Under the pieces are notes generated by a model. That model saw only the letters and a list, made by a program, of their open reading frames with translations, ran no database searches and was not told the origin of the DNA. Made by a program: the position numbers and the translations under genes. Below are positions 22,301-37,300 of a stretch of 64,000 bases of DNA, in pieces. Location: assembly GCF_000003815.2 (NCBI RefSeq), contig NC_049990.1, forward strand, positions 7,196,770 through 7,260,769. Reading direction: 5' to 3'. This DNA is from Branchiostoma floridae (Eukaryota > Chordata > Leptocardii > Amphioxiformes > Branchiostomatidae). The stretch's first letter is position 1. Each line of letters opens with the position of its first letter.

Positions 22301-25300
22301 TACTAGTGAAACCGCTTTTAATTGCTTTTGATAATCTTAATGTACGGTTGGTTCAATCCTTCAAATGTTGAAATATAGCAGCAAACATCCCTTTAACTGC
22401 AAACTTAATATGTCTGTATTAACAAAAACAAGCTACCGAGACAAGCTAAAAAAAGTACAAAGCCAAGCAACCAGATTCAGCATGAACAACTACCACAAAG
22501 GTGCTACATGTACCTACAGTGTTACAGAACCACAACAGTTCACAGTGTTACGTCTACATGTGTCCAGTCTTACGTTGAGTGTTTGACGAATGTGATGAAG
22601 TCCTGGTGCCCTAAGGTTCCTGCCAGTTGTGGTGTAGACTCAGCAAACTTCACGCAGGTCTGTGAGCTCCATGTGGACATGGCCTTCATCAGCTCTGCTC
22701 TATCCCTGGGTGCTGCACACAAGGCAAAAACAGTATAAATCTACACATCGTTTCGATGTCTATCAGACACCATAATCAGGGTTAGAATGACTGGATCTGA
22801 TTCTTGCTGCTACTTATAGCCGATGTAGGTGGCGCTGCTGCAGCAAGAATGCTGTCCCAAATTTTTCTCAGCTAGTATCCCTCCTTGTCTCTGTTTATGC
22901 TGAGTACTTTACCAACCTGATAAAACTATTTTCAGATATTAATCTGCGCTCATAATGTAATGTAATGTAAAATGCACTCCAATGTACTTAAGAGCACCAA
23001 ATTAAAAATAATTATTTACATAAGAGATCTACTATCTGAATATCTCAAAATACTAAGCCATAGGCTAAGTAGGTTGTCATCCAGTGTATAGGTCACTATA
23101 TTGAAAAGGGATAGCCCATCCCTCTCCTTTTAGTTTTACATCCCGACAGAAGTCAAGTACTGATTTTTCAACCAGATGAGGGTAGATATAGAATTAGAAA
23201 TACCATGTTAAGTGCCTTTCACAAGGACACTACAAATGTACGTCAAGCCAGATTTGCTGGAATCAATACTGTGACCTTTTGATCTCATGTCTGCTAGTAT
23301 ATCCACTCTATACTATACTGTCAGTCAGTCTATGCAGACTATGACAAAACGCAAGTACAATGACAGCGTACAACGACAACGAAAAAATACATAAACTTAA
23401 TGATACAACTTGGAAACTATTAAGGTCCAGAGCTCAATTCAAGGGGCTTGTTGGCCTATGGCCACGTCACTATATCCACTCTAAACCTTTGATAATAAGA
23501 ACAAATTGTGTTAGAATTTTCACTCACCTACACTGGCATCGAACTTGTAAGGAACAGTTGCTTGTGGCCATAACAACAGGGGATCCTTGGCAGCTTTCCT
23601 TTTTACCCTGGTGGACCTCGGATTTGGTGACTGAAAATGAAACAAATCAACATGTACAATTTTGTGTAAGACTAAAAGGTAAAGGTCCCAAGGTAGTGAT
23701 ATGCTTTTACCTTCCCAACCGAAATCGAGTACATGTTACACCAAAAGTTAGATGGAGTCAGGAAGGTCAATGGATTTCCAAGTAAACGTCCGACCCAGTG
23801 CTACCAGGAGTTGGACCCATGGCGCTCACTCTCGTGTCTGGAGGCCTAACTACTAGGCCATCAAGGCAATACATTAATGATTCTGTAACATGAAATTTGA
23901 TGAAACGTTCCTTTCATATGCAATATGGAGGATGAAGAACTCCATCTTCACAGAGGGAAAAGTGAACAGAATTTGGATAATGTTCCATAGCCCGTCGTTC
24001 TGTAGTGCTGGTGAATAGTGGTGAATCCACTTTTCGTGTTCTTGTAGATTACTAAAAGTTTGATAAACATAGTAGACAATCCCATTACAAAATATCTTGT
24101 TTTAATATTAAGGAAAGGAACCTCTAGAATTGTTAGTAAATAATAAAGACAACGATTTCTAAGTTTCATTTCAAGTACACTTGAGATTCAAACAATGTTG
24201 TCAGCTGCAGCATCATGTTGTACAGTTATATGGGTTTTGTTCCCGCCACACAATTATATCCCAGGCGAAAGACCACATGTGCTTTGGCTTTCAAGTGCTC
24301 AAAGGTAGATAGACATAATCATGATCGTCTTGAGTAGAATGAAAGCTGACAGGCTGGATTGTGGTGCCATCTGGCATGTGTGGTGCCCAAAGGTAAGGTG
24401 TGAACATACCAAGGGCTGGTTCCCACATAGGACGAGCTCGAGGGGCATATCTTTGTTAGGCTTAGGGGGGAAATTTTGTGTTTCCCGTTACCTGATCAAC
24501 CCTAGCAAAAACCTGCGTACCCTAGTTTTATGGGGGGGGGGGGGACTCTGCGAAGGGACGTTTTTTTCATAATGTATCTTTGTGATGAAATTTTACAAAA
24601 ATAATCATCTGGTGTATTTTGCCAGCCAGCAGGTACCCAATGAGTAGTGAGGCTGTTTAACGTGGTCGCGGAATTAACCCCTCAAGGCTTTCTATATTTG
24701 AGATCATGACTTCGAGCAGTTCATGTTAGAATTGGCAGTAACTATTGTACGCTGAGATGCACCCTTACAATTTTGATAAGTGGGGTCGGTTATTTTGAGA
24801 TAAACGAGCTCAAGGTGTGATCTCCTCGAACAAGGGACCTCTGGCTCTATAACCCATCAAACAGGATGTATGTAGTCGGATCAAGGTGCTTACTTTCACC
24901 TGACCTCACCTGGGTCGAATGAGGAAAAAGGTAATTGGCGCCTTTCCCAAGGATACAACATTTGGGCCTACTAGAGGTTCGAACCAAGAACCTTTGGTTT
25001 TTAGTAAGCGACCTTAATCACAAGACCACCATGCCATCCTCGGCCTCCGTTTTGGCGATGATGACACACTCATCTCTTGGGGCAAACTGGGTGACCACAG
25101 GCTTAAGTCAGCCCAGATGTCACTAAGGTCTTTGCAATGTCGGCACTTTTTGTGTGTGTGGAAGGACGGGGCACTTATCAGATTATCTGATGGTGGATTC
25201 CCTTGCGGTCACTTGGCGGTTGACGTCTGACAATCGTAACATGGTGTGGTGATGCTTACAATTATCCATGGGCTGAAGTCGAAAAATCTTAGCCTGGAAG

Positions 25301-28300
25301 CCAGGCTATTTCCTGGGACTACAAATACCAGCAATCTCTTCGGCTCTGGAGTCACTGAATCAGAGCCTAAGATTCTGTTATTTTGAGTGAAGTGAGGAAA
25401 GCCATATAAAGTGCCTTTCCCAAGGGCACTCGGTCCGCAGCATATCAACAGATTTGAACCCAGGATCTTTGGGTTACGAACACCCTCCCGTTACCCCACA
25501 CAACCCCACCCCACTGTGACTGTGTGTGAGTCGTCTTCAAAGCTAAGGGGCCTGGGCAACCTTACCTTGGCCTGGGGGTATGTTGGACCTGTAGCCGAAG
25601 AACGTGCCTGTGTATGCCCTCAAAAAAGTTTGAGTTCTAGGCTTAAAGATCTCTACTATCGGAGGTCTCTTCTTTCAGATAGCGGGAAAGACATCTTCCC
25701 ACTTGGTAGCCCCTTTGCCTTGATAAATATAGCAATACTCGTAAGCTTCAAAGTGGCTACCGTTTCCGTCTGGAATCCATCACCCCGAAAGGCTAAATGA
25801 GGCAACAGGTTCTTCCTCATCATAAGCCTTGTTTGGTCATTTAAAACCGAGCGCTTAAGTGTCTTTTGACACAAATCCTTTCCAGATCTGCCAAGGTAGC
25901 TTGCTGAGAATAAATTGCGTAAGATATGCGCCTGTCTAAAACTAGCTTGAAGTTGCCGTTTGTTCGCGAAAAGGTTCAACAGCTGCTGCGCATTAGCGCT
26001 GCCCCCTGGCGGGGAGCCAGGGAAAGTCAACATCAAGGCTTACGCCATTTTGATTCTAATCAGTACTCCCCTAAGGTCGTATCGTGTTGTTTCTGTCGTT
26101 TTTCTTTTTCAGAAATTTTACCCTTTTCAGGCTGCCAATATTCAAGACATTGGCTTCTTCCTAATAACGAACATCTACGTGTCATAGAGTGTACTCAATC
26201 TAGAGTCAAATGATAAGAATTGAGTGTTGTGGAGAATAGACAAATTTCGCATACTGCCTATTAGATGTTTCTCAGTATGATAGAGAGGGCGTTTCAGGTC
26301 ACCTGAAAGGCTGAAACACTACCCAGATGTTAAGCCTCTGGGCGGCTCATATATCACATACCTTGGTGTCACGATACAAGGATAATGAAAACGCCCATGT
26401 ATGCTGACATAGCTGCACAATGATGACAATCATTACTAATGACTGATGCATAAATCCCTCTATCTACCCATCATTCGTCGATATAATATGTTTTTAATTG
26501 CTAGATGATTGTCAAAGAACCCGACACAATCATCGTCATGAGGCTTAGACGGGAAAAGTTCGACTTCAGTGTCCTTCTACATGAAACGATCTTTGAAGTG
26601 TTCTTAGCTTTGCAAGGTCAAGGTCGTCGGCGTGGTTGACATTGACGATGCTCCGCTAGCAGTGTCACTGATGAAAACTGGTGGATACCAGTTGAAACGT
26701 CTGACCGTTTCCAAAATCATATCCAGTTGCCTGAGTAATTGCATTTTGGCATATCTTATTACCTGGATGTCTAACGTTCATCGACGCTCCATTGGCAGGT
26801 GTTCGATCAGTGATGAAAACAAATGTTAAAAGGGAACTTCCCTCAAGAGGTAGTGACTAGTGGCAATGTGACACCAAGTCTGAAGCACTAATATCATTTG
26901 AACACGACTAAACGTTTTCTCTTTGATCATAATTTAGATCGTTTGTTGCGTTCAGTCTTTCTTCATTTCCTACACCTTGGATCTTGTGAGCTCACTAAGC
27001 GATCGTAGTTTTCTTCTGTTCGTGGAGTATAGGGTATACAGTCAAACCTGTCTATAGTGGCCACATTTGTCCGGTCCCTTGAGTGGCCGCTATAGACAGG
27101 TTTGACTGTAGGTGCACTACCACAACTGTTACATGGAGATTTCCAGTAAAACCGAAAATATCCATTGCCATTGAAATAGTCATTCAATGTAGTACGTCTA
27201 CAACTTCGACTCTGTGAGTTAGGAAGGCACAATCACCGTGTTGACACTTTCTCTCAACCGGGACGTGGGGCGATATTGACTTCCAACAACCATTGACCCA
27301 TTGCTGACATCACACGTGCATGCAGTCACGTGTCCTGAGCAAAGGGGTGAGGCGGCTTAAGAGGAGAGACCGATCTAAGTTTTTGGGGTCCTGAAGAAAA
27401 GATTATGTTTTTCACACTTTCACAGCGTCTTTACTTTTGTATCTAGAGCAACAACAGAGGGGTGCAGCAAAGTGGCTGCATTCAGATGTTGAAGATTTGT
27501 AACAGGACCAATAGGGCCTGAAGAGAAGAGTAGGTCACTGGGCCGACTGTAGATACAAACTGAAGGATGCAATTACAGTGAAACATGTACAAGAGAGCTC
27601 TACTACAAGCTGACCACCTGGCCAATGTGACCATTTCTTAAGGTCTCTCAGAAGTTTTCCCATTGACACACACAAAATTTAGAATCCTGCCTATAGTGAC
27701 CACCTTACCACATAAACCTGATTTTCTCGATCCTTTGAATGGTCTTCTTGGGCAGTTTCTACTGTACTCCTTTATAGCAAAGTTTAACATTGTTTAGAGT
27801 GTTGCCCATTCACAAGTTTTTACAGATAATTAGGTCCAGGTACAGGTCAGGACCTGGACATGATCCTCTATACCTGGACCGTACCTGTACCTGAAGTTTC
27901 TGTACCGGTACCCACCGGCACCCCTAGTGCTTCTTTGCATGGTGGCTGCGAGGGTCGCTGGCTCAGATCAGGCACAGGTTTGTTCTCATTATCCGCATTT
28001 GTAGATCGGCGAGAACGAGACATTAAACTGACTACCGTTCATTTCTCAGTCATGATTTTCACCACATGACTCGAATTGGTAGCCCATTACGGCGACCTTT
28101 TCTGTCCTGGGTGTTCTTTAAACCCACCTATATTTACAACCTTCTGTAATACTTCAGAACAAGAAAGTGAGAGGTTGGGATCAGAACCAGTTTTTCGTGC
28201 CGCACTGCGTGTGGTACAGCTCATTGTTTTGGTTTGCATAAACGGTAAATCGCCTTTATATTTGTCCAGTACCTATAAGCTGCTTGCTTAATAAGACCAG

Positions 28301-31300
28301 AGAGTAAGGTTTGACTTACTCACTTTCGGATTGACACCTACATTTTTGGAATGGACACTAACATTTTCGAAAAGTGCATGAGGTGGCATCTTTAATGTTT
28401 TCAAGGTGTGGCTCTCAAGCACATGATCTCCATTTTCGACTGAGAGTTACGTTCCTAACCGATGTTGGGTACCCATGTTCCCCTGAGTCGAGTGGGGAAA
28501 TAGGTGTAAACTTAAATGCCTGTTAAGTCAGCAACGTTAACCAAAAGAACACCTTGCCATCTTCAATTAAGCCGTATATCGGCGGCGTTCACGATCGTTA
28601 GCCACAGCTGCTGGTAGCTGAGCATAGGAGACACGATATTAGATTAGAAACAAAGGCTGCTGTAAGATCCTCTTCCAGGGCAACATATTTCCGAATGCAC
28701 CACTCACCACAGCGAGAAACATCTGTCTCTCGTTATGCCTTCGATCCATAATGTTTGCATCAAGATAAAGCCTCAAGAAAATTCCAAGACGGCCACTTTG
28801 AACGACGTGACTTGTCAAAAGAGCTGAACTGCTTCGGGTCGTTTTCAAAAGATGACAACAAAGTTAGCAGCGTATTGACGGTATTTTTATTAGGCACCTA
28901 ATGGTGCTGCAATTCGAAAGTAAGTATGTGGTCAACAAGTTTGGGAGCGTGGATTACAGTGTGTTCTGAGGATTTTTATCATACTTCTGTCCCGGCTTAT
29001 AGCGGCCCGCCCAACATCCAGCCAGCCGGGAGGGGCCAGTTACAGCCCTTTACGGCGGCGAAGTTTAGCGAAACACAGCTAGTACTACCGGTAAATGTGT
29101 GGTCTACAAATTGTGTTTACATCCTTCGATAAATGAGTTAATGGGATCATTAGAGTCTGTTCTTACATCACTAATGAGGTCGCCATTCTCAAATAAACTT
29201 CAGTGAACTGCATTGAACCACGTTGATGAGGCTCCTTGATTGTACGAGTACAACCAACGTGACTCGAGATTCCTGCTTTAAAGCCTTCACACACTCAGGA
29301 CTTTCCCAAGACTTTGCTCATGACCACTCCCCAGCCAAGGCCAAGTGCTGGGTTGTTGGAGTATCCTAGAATCTATCCTATTCTAACTCTAGTTCGATCC
29401 TCTTATCACTTTCAGGCAGAATATGGCTTGCCAGATTGATTTTTCAAAATTCATAGTCACAAACTTTAGTATATTCAAAGACCGGCAGAGTACCTCGCCG
29501 ACCAACTCCCGACCACAGATGACCTTGCGGTTAACTGCTACTAACCATGGTCTGGGAAGGTCGGGAGGTCATGAGTCAGCTTTTAAAGACTTTCTGCATG
29601 AGGTACTCCATCAAAGTTGCGGCAGGGGCACGTAATAAATCTACTAGTCTCGGGGCAAATAAAAAAAATTATGGACCTTGTATCAAAACACATTTCTGCA
29701 GCTACTGCTAACAGGACAGTCGCCTTGCCCAAATTAACGGTTCAGACCACCCATGTTCATGAAATTGAGCAAGAAACTAGGACTACATACAGTATTAGAT
29801 AACATAAAAGCACATGTTTACGGCCATTCTAGCATTCAGCCCTTGATAAAAGTAGACATACCTCCAGTATTTTCTTTAGCTGCTCCCCTCTCTCCTTTGA
29901 TAACACAACATTGAGGTGGAAATCAATTGTGTCGTGCTCCTGAAACAAACACAAATATGTTAGCAATAAGAAGAATAATCCCACACATCCACCAGGCTTT
30001 TAATTCTTTAGATAACGTAGAACATCTTTTCTACTTACTCCCGTGAGCAACTGAGTTGTGTATGTAAGGTCGCGTTCTTGCTTGCTACTGTTGAGACTAC
30101 TAAATGAGATTGTTTATCGCCAAATGTCTCTGAGAATGTACTTTATGTCCTCTATGAACACAATTGACGCCACTGTTTTTACGCTTCAGGTCTAGACAAG
30201 AGTACGTATGTGGGTTGCTGAGAAAATAGCTAAAAGAGGACAAATGGGCTGAATGATATGCCAGAGGAGTTAGCACAGAGGCAAGCAAGGATGGGTAACT
30301 GGTCGATATTCTATGGCAGCCTATAGTACAGTAGTGGAAGCCGCTTTATTGCACACCCTATTTTCCAGTACATTTCGTTCAATTATCCGAATGGTACAAA
30401 CCGCACCACCATGGGATTTGGGGATTTCGTGCAATTAGCAGAAGTGTGTGATTATTCATTGTGCAATTAACTGGCTTCTACTGTATTTTCTCAGCCACCC
30501 AAGGAGTCTGGTTAGAGACTAGTGCCGGTTGTGGTCTCATTAGCCTGCGCTCTCTGATGAGAAGAGATGCTTCTTCTTTTCGTTAGTCCCGAAAATGCGG
30601 ACCATCTGTTGCCCGGCAGGGTCGCGCTTAGAACCGTTGGAGGATATGCAGGGTGACATAAGACAAGGCCTTTGGTCGCCCTGGGTGTCAAGAGAAGCGA
30701 CTTTGAACTGAAAGTCATTCAGTGGGGCTTGTGCATAGAGAAGGATTAGGCGTCAAAAGCCTTCACGTCTGATAGCCCAACACACTTATTGTAGAGGCAA
30801 TTCGGTGTGATGGACCAAATTCGTGGCGACATCACATGACATGTTCATACCTACTCTCCGTACTCCCTAGCTGTTTCGACGCCGTTCTATTCTAAAATAC
30901 TAGTATAAACGCTTTGTTGGGCGTTTTTGTCTTTAGATATGCTGAAAAGAATACACAAAAAGCTGCCAAAAATAAAAAGCCCGAAAAACTCCTAACGCAG
31001 TAAAGGACGTAAAGAACAAGTCGAAGCCTATCTCTTCCGTCATTTGATGATCACGAGCAATCTGAGCAATAACCAACTTTGATACGTTCCAGCGATCTGG
31101 TGTTGACTTGTAGTTTCCTTCGTTATATTTCTATTCAACAGAGACCACACAGGGCATTTGCCAAGGCATTCGTATTTCTCCATGTTATATTGTGGGAATT
31201 TTTAGACCATTTCAGCGATCCGTGACCTTGGATACTGCCTGTGTCAAGTTGAGCCAGACGCCGCATCAAGTAAGATGGCCGACGGCGTTCATCAACGTAG

Positions 31301-34300
31301 CGATGATCTAACTCAACAGCCATCACTCCTCCTTCGTACAGATTCTTTAAGTGCTAACCAGGCTTACTTAAGGTCACACATCTGGATCTTGAAGTGACAA
31401 GGTCAACTTGGGCCCAATTACAAGTAATTATTGGAAGATGAAGGGCAATGAAAGCAGGTGTAGGGAGGTCGTGTGTATCTATCTATCACTGTTTTTACTA
31501 GTATTTGTTTACCGTTACCTCAATTTCATGGACCAGCGAGGAGAAAACAAAGAAAATCTGTGTGGTTCCCTGAGGCCCGAAAAACCATCGCCTCGGTAGT
31601 AGACCCAGGTGACATTCGATTCGTCGTGCTATTTAGTCGTACGATCGCAAACTGGGGAAATTATTGGGATTCGTACACAACTCAGCTGTCTTGATACCGA
31701 ACAGACTGTTTTAGATCTATGTTTTCGGTCGATTCAGTCTGCTTGAAATTCTACGACATAAAATTCGCACGACAGCCTACAACTAGCCTGTTTTTAGGGG
31801 GGGGGGGGTGTTGGCCCAAGAGCCGAAGACTTGGTCTGTGACAACTAGGCCCTGATAAACAGTCTGGAATCCAGGTTTGCCTACGACGAATGTAACTGCT
31901 CTATTTACTCATCCGATTAAGGAGAACAATCGCAAGAATCTTTCGATCAGACAGCTTCTAGTTGTAAGAAGTATAGAGGGTTCCCTCCCACGCCGCGCAC
32001 CCGTGCAGAACGGCATCTAAATCCTAAGCAGAAGGGTTGAAACAGGTCGCGCGCGCAGCCGGATATGTCCACTTTGTCTATCGGGAAGTCAGGGATGGGG
32101 ATGCGACAGAGAGATAAAACAGCATCAAGGCCGGGAAACTCTCTGTGAAGGCTGGCTTTGATACCAGACTCCATAGCCTGGATATACGGACGACGATTCT
32201 GCGGCAATCGCCCGAGCCTCGCTTATAATGATAACTTAATTGCACAACAAATGTACAAGGTACAAAGTATGGCTTATATGTGACAGGCTGGGGTGTGGTA
32301 CCCAGGCTACAGACTCCAGGGACCTGCTGTAGAACTTCCTTGGGGGCATGTTGGCCCTGGAGCTGAGGAGTTGGGCTGTATAGGCCTTGGAAACAGCCTA
32401 GCACCCAGGCTAGGTGAAGGCGTGTCCAACAAATTTTCTGCACAGTAGAGGGCTCACCTCTCCTCACCTAGTCCCATCCTCATCTAGAGGGTCGGGAACC
32501 ATGGTTGCCTCAAGCACAAGTCTCCTCCATCCATCCCTGTTCTTAGCCTCAGTAGAGGGCTAGGGCATGATCTCATGGCTAGGGTCTACTTATAAATAGC
32601 ATCCTTGAAACTCTTTCTTTCCTTGAAATGTTTGTCCAATTTGGAGATTTTTAGGGGGCGTGTTGGCCCAAGGTCCTTGCCCACACGAACTTAATCAATT
32701 CCAGAAAATCCACCAATGAAATCAATCAATCTTTCACCAATCCCCTTCATCCCATCCATCAAAATATTCACCAATCCTTTCTGCCCTTTTAGCCTCAAGC
32801 ATGTCAAGTAGGTTTCGATTAATATTTCTTTCTGTCTGGAAGAGCCCTGGCGTCTTTTCTGAAACGGTGACTGGAACACTTAGCGCGGCCGCACAAAAAG
32901 CATCCGAAAATTGACCCGAGGAAGACACATGTCCAGACCAACATCCGTGACATTGGATCCTTTTGAGAGGCCGCCTTTGTTGTTATCCAGAACCCCCCGG
33001 AGACGGGGAGATCCTCTCACAGATATCGGGCCGAACATTCCTGGAGTTCCGAGCTTACTTTGTACAGTGTGCGGCCTCCAGCCTAGCCTGGGTACATCCA
33101 GCCTTGTACTATACATGTTATAGTCTCTACCAGACTTCGGACTGGCCGAATAGCACTAGTAATAGGGGACTATGGCCAAGTTAGGAATAAAAGCCTAGTA
33201 GGAATTGATTGGCCTAGAAGTGAACTGACCGGCCGTCGAATAGATAGACTGCAAAAGACTGACTGAAATCCCATGGCGACCTATTTGTCCCTATTTGGCC
33301 AAATTTTTCTATTTTTCATCCAGCTGACAGATCTGCTTGGAGACTACCTGTGCTACCATGGGGCCAAGGAAAGCCACCATGGGGCGTTGGGCAAAATCTA
33401 GATGTACGATGAATTGGTAAAAATGACATGCATAGCCAAGTACTTTCGACCAAGACAGCCAAATTCATCATGACCATCTAAATAATGTATTAGCCTGAGT
33501 ATCATCCTAGTATAGTAACCATACGTCTATATATAACCTTTCCAAGGAAATGCTAGCGTTTACACACACACTATGCATACATGTAGTTGTTTGGCCTGGC
33601 TTGGAATCCAATTCTTACAAGTATCTACCCGAAAACAAACCACAACGTGCCCTATACCCCCACCGACTTCGCAATTCACTACATTCTTACGTGTCACCAA
33701 GGTTAATTCTCGGGAAATATCTTGGCATTAAGAAATATTGGACGGAGCTCAAAGTTGAAATACAAAACCTATGACATGTGCCATGTGGTTATCTTCGTGA
33801 CTTTTCGCCATTCTTGACATTCTTGTACAATTTTCTGGCATGGTGATTTTTATAGGTGAACCGTGAATGTTTACCATTCAAGTGTTACGTTTTGCGAGCT
33901 GGATGTAAAAACCCCTGGTAGCAGCCTGGCATCCAGGCTAGTCTAAGGTCGACCTCTTTACTTTTTTCTACAGGGATATGTCCTTGCCTAAATAGATAAG
34001 GACCAGAATTTATGTCCCGTCGTAGAGATCTAGACATGGGGTGATAGCCAGGGGAACAGACTGGGTCCGAACTTTGACCGTAACGAATGACAAATGACCT
34101 TGGGCAAGCTGGAATGTTGTCTGGTCTAGGTCGTAGACAAAATGGTAGATGGAGAGTTGGATAGTCGTAAATGGGATTGGATAAGCACAAAATACAATAC
34201 ATGTTCTATAAAAGAGGGAAATGTTCCCGGTGGTCTTGTGTTTGCGGTTTTCGCTAGCGCTGTGATCTTTTCACCGCGAACTCAAAACGAACTAAAAAAA

Positions 34301-37300
34301 CACTCCGAAAATTTTGTTGATCTCCTGCTGGCTTACCCCCTTGTTTCAAATTGTAGTCTTATGGTTAGGGTCGAAATCCTAAGTAAAGGCTCTGGCCATC
34401 ACGAACACCTAGTCGTAATTGCAAAGAGGAGAGAAGAGACTCGGGAGCTATATTATGGCTGGATACCAGGCTAACGAACACCCACATGCACACCCCTGTC
34501 GCGAAATTTCATGCCCTTTTACAGGTGGTAAAAACGGCTCTAGAACTTACATCTATCAATCAGTCGATCATCACCCGCTAAGATACGGAAAGAGTCAACA
34601 TAGTTTAAGTAAATACTCCGACGAACAGAAGGACTTGGCCGTGAAGGGTTGCCAGCATACTAGGTAGTTGTTGGCAGATCGGTCCGCCAGGTTTTGTTAT
34701 TCCAAGTGCTAAAAGGTAAGGAAGTGAGTTTGCTGTTTTAACTGGAAAATAGCCAGTAATCTAGCCTCAACTTCAAGTTCAACAGCTTGCGTCGTTGGGC
34801 AACAGAAGGCGTCCGAGTCCGAAAATAAGGCCACAACATACAGGTGACAACTGCGCGCGCATAGATTTTCGTCCGTTCCAAGAAAGAGGTTTAAATACTA
34901 TAAATCAATCATACACAGCTGAAAATTGGCAAATGTATGCCGAAAGTTGACGAATGGTTATGAGTAAACTACAAAGACTTCCTAAGTCAAAAAAAATAGA
35001 TGAAGGACAAAGATGGAGAATTTAGAATGTTTTGGTATGCCACATACGCTCTGTGTGTTTCAGTCATATGACTTCAACCTTCCAGACCACTTAGATTTCA
35101 AAATCGGTAGGCAACTTTTGCCCATTTTTTTTGCACTATTACATCATTTTTGGGGAGCCAAGAATATGCCATTCATACTGTCAACTATTTACTGTATCCT
35201 GTCTGCTCTTAGAGCTTTGAAATAAAGAAAGTGGGAAGGGAGCGACCATCAGCCTGGCCCTAGTAGTAAGACACATGAGCAATTTCAGAATTGTTTCCTT
35301 ATTTCTGTTATTTCTAGTAATGTTAAGACATTGTTGCAAAAGAAGTCTAGTACCAGTATAGACTATAGTGTCCTTGACCCTGACATCTATCTACAGGGTT
35401 ACTTCCATCCATTTTTCAGGCGTCGACGCGTCGTCTGTGACCAATGACAACCAGCAAAAGTAATTCCGTATGTCATCTTTCTCAGACGTGTCGCGGATAT
35501 CAAAAGCGTATGTTGGAGGTCCTTCTAGCCTGGAAGCCAGACTGTTCCAGGACCAGCTCCTCGGCATCAGGGACAATCAATGCTCTACAAAGGACATTTT
35601 GCCTCGACTACCTGTGGCCCAGGGTCTTCATGATCATCACGGAGGTAAAATCAAAGCATGTTGACCCTGGAGCCACCGAGGTGGTGCTGGACTGTGTTAG
35701 CCGGGGGTCCGACCTTATTCGCTTTGGTCCGCTCTCGAACTAGTCGAAGGTCGCTACCCTGCCAAGAAAGGAAGCGACCTTCGGAAGCGCACCAAAGCGA
35801 ACAAGGCCGGACTCCAGGCTAGCATTGTGTCCCCTGGAAACAGACTGCTTCCAGACTTAAGACCTAACATAGGCCAAAGACAAGAAATGTACCGTCCGGG
35901 GACTGACTAGCCTGGTTACCAAACCCCAGCCCGATCTCAAAGTATCTACCGTGCTCAAAACACGAAAGATATTTTTGAGGTTTGGGTATGGTATCCAGGC
36001 TAGGGACTGACAAGATTCCCACCGTTTCGAGACTTTGGCATTTCCGTGTGGCTAATAACTGACTGGTGAGACCACAATGTGGGGGATTCCACAGTCTGAG
36101 TAGACTGATAAATGGTATCCATGTAATCATTAAGGTCAAATATTTATCTTTTGACTGAATCCATGTGCTTTCAGCCTCCGCCCTATCTTAAATTATGGTA
36201 GGACTGCTCTTTTGTACTTGAAAAACATCAATATTAATATACAATTGTAGTTTAGCCTGGACGCCAGACAGTTCCTTGGGCCTACACAAGCAAGCTTGTC
36301 GGCTATCGTGCCAACATGCCATCAGATCAATGAAAGTTTACGATAGACAACTAGTTGAAAGCACTTAAAATCTTTCATGGGGCTATGACAAACGTTTATT
36401 GGCGGCGTGTTGGTCATAGAGCCGAGGAGCTGGCTTGTGTAGGCCCAAAGTCCCTGGAAACAATCTGGCACCCAGGCTACTATCAAAGTTGGCTGCAGAA
36501 CTGACAGTCGAAAACCTCTGTCTTGTGCACTTCCAAAGGTTACGATTAAAGGCTGCTGGCTAGTGTCATAATGCATTGTACTTGTCGCAACTTGAATAAA
36601 GTTAAGTATGGTAAAGCAAGGTTGCTCTCCTAACCAGGCTGGATTCCAGGCTACTAACGCCCCTCCCCTGTACCCAACACCCCCCCCCCCCTTTCCAGCC
36701 TTATCGCAGCTATTTGGGAGTATTATTTCCTCCCTATCTGGGCCGGATCTGCCGACCGATAAAACGGGTAGAAAATGGATTAACTGCAGAGAGCCCTCCC
36801 GGGTCGCGCCAAACTGGATCAGGAACAGCGCTGCTAGAAAATCCCCCAGTCAGATGTGGCAGGGCAGTGCACATTGTCCTTTCCGTCGAACCAGATGCGA
36901 AAGGTCCATGTTACATATTCACGGACTTTCCATGGCAGTCAGTCCTCACCAAACAAAGTCGGCACTGGGTTAGCAGTAGCATGGAAATCCTCCTATCCTA
37001 TCTAGCCCCAGTTCACTACACTGTTCACATTCAAGCAGAACTGAGGTCATATGAAATTATCAAATATGTTTTTTTTAATTCATAGTCGACTGACGTGACT
37101 TCTAAAGATGACCATGCAGTCTTACCGACCAACTCCCAACCAAAGTTAACCGTGCAGTGACGACCTACTCCCAACCATGTTATGGAGAAGGTCATGAGGC
37201 CATGCGTGACAGGCTTGGGACGGAGCGTCATGATTTTCCGTAACTGAGAATCACGTTTATGACCAAGGACACCGCTCAACCCTACTCTTCTCTTTGTATG

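Larger units (their letters stand above)
23631..29861 (-). other. Intron 2 of the astacin-like gene
   Basis: A 6.2-kb intron holding SINE pieces, a TA-flanked palindrome (27039-27108), a hammerhead-like motif (26664-26705) and a dispersed repeat (29290-29580). No additional exon with matching phase was recognised. Confidence 0.6.
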
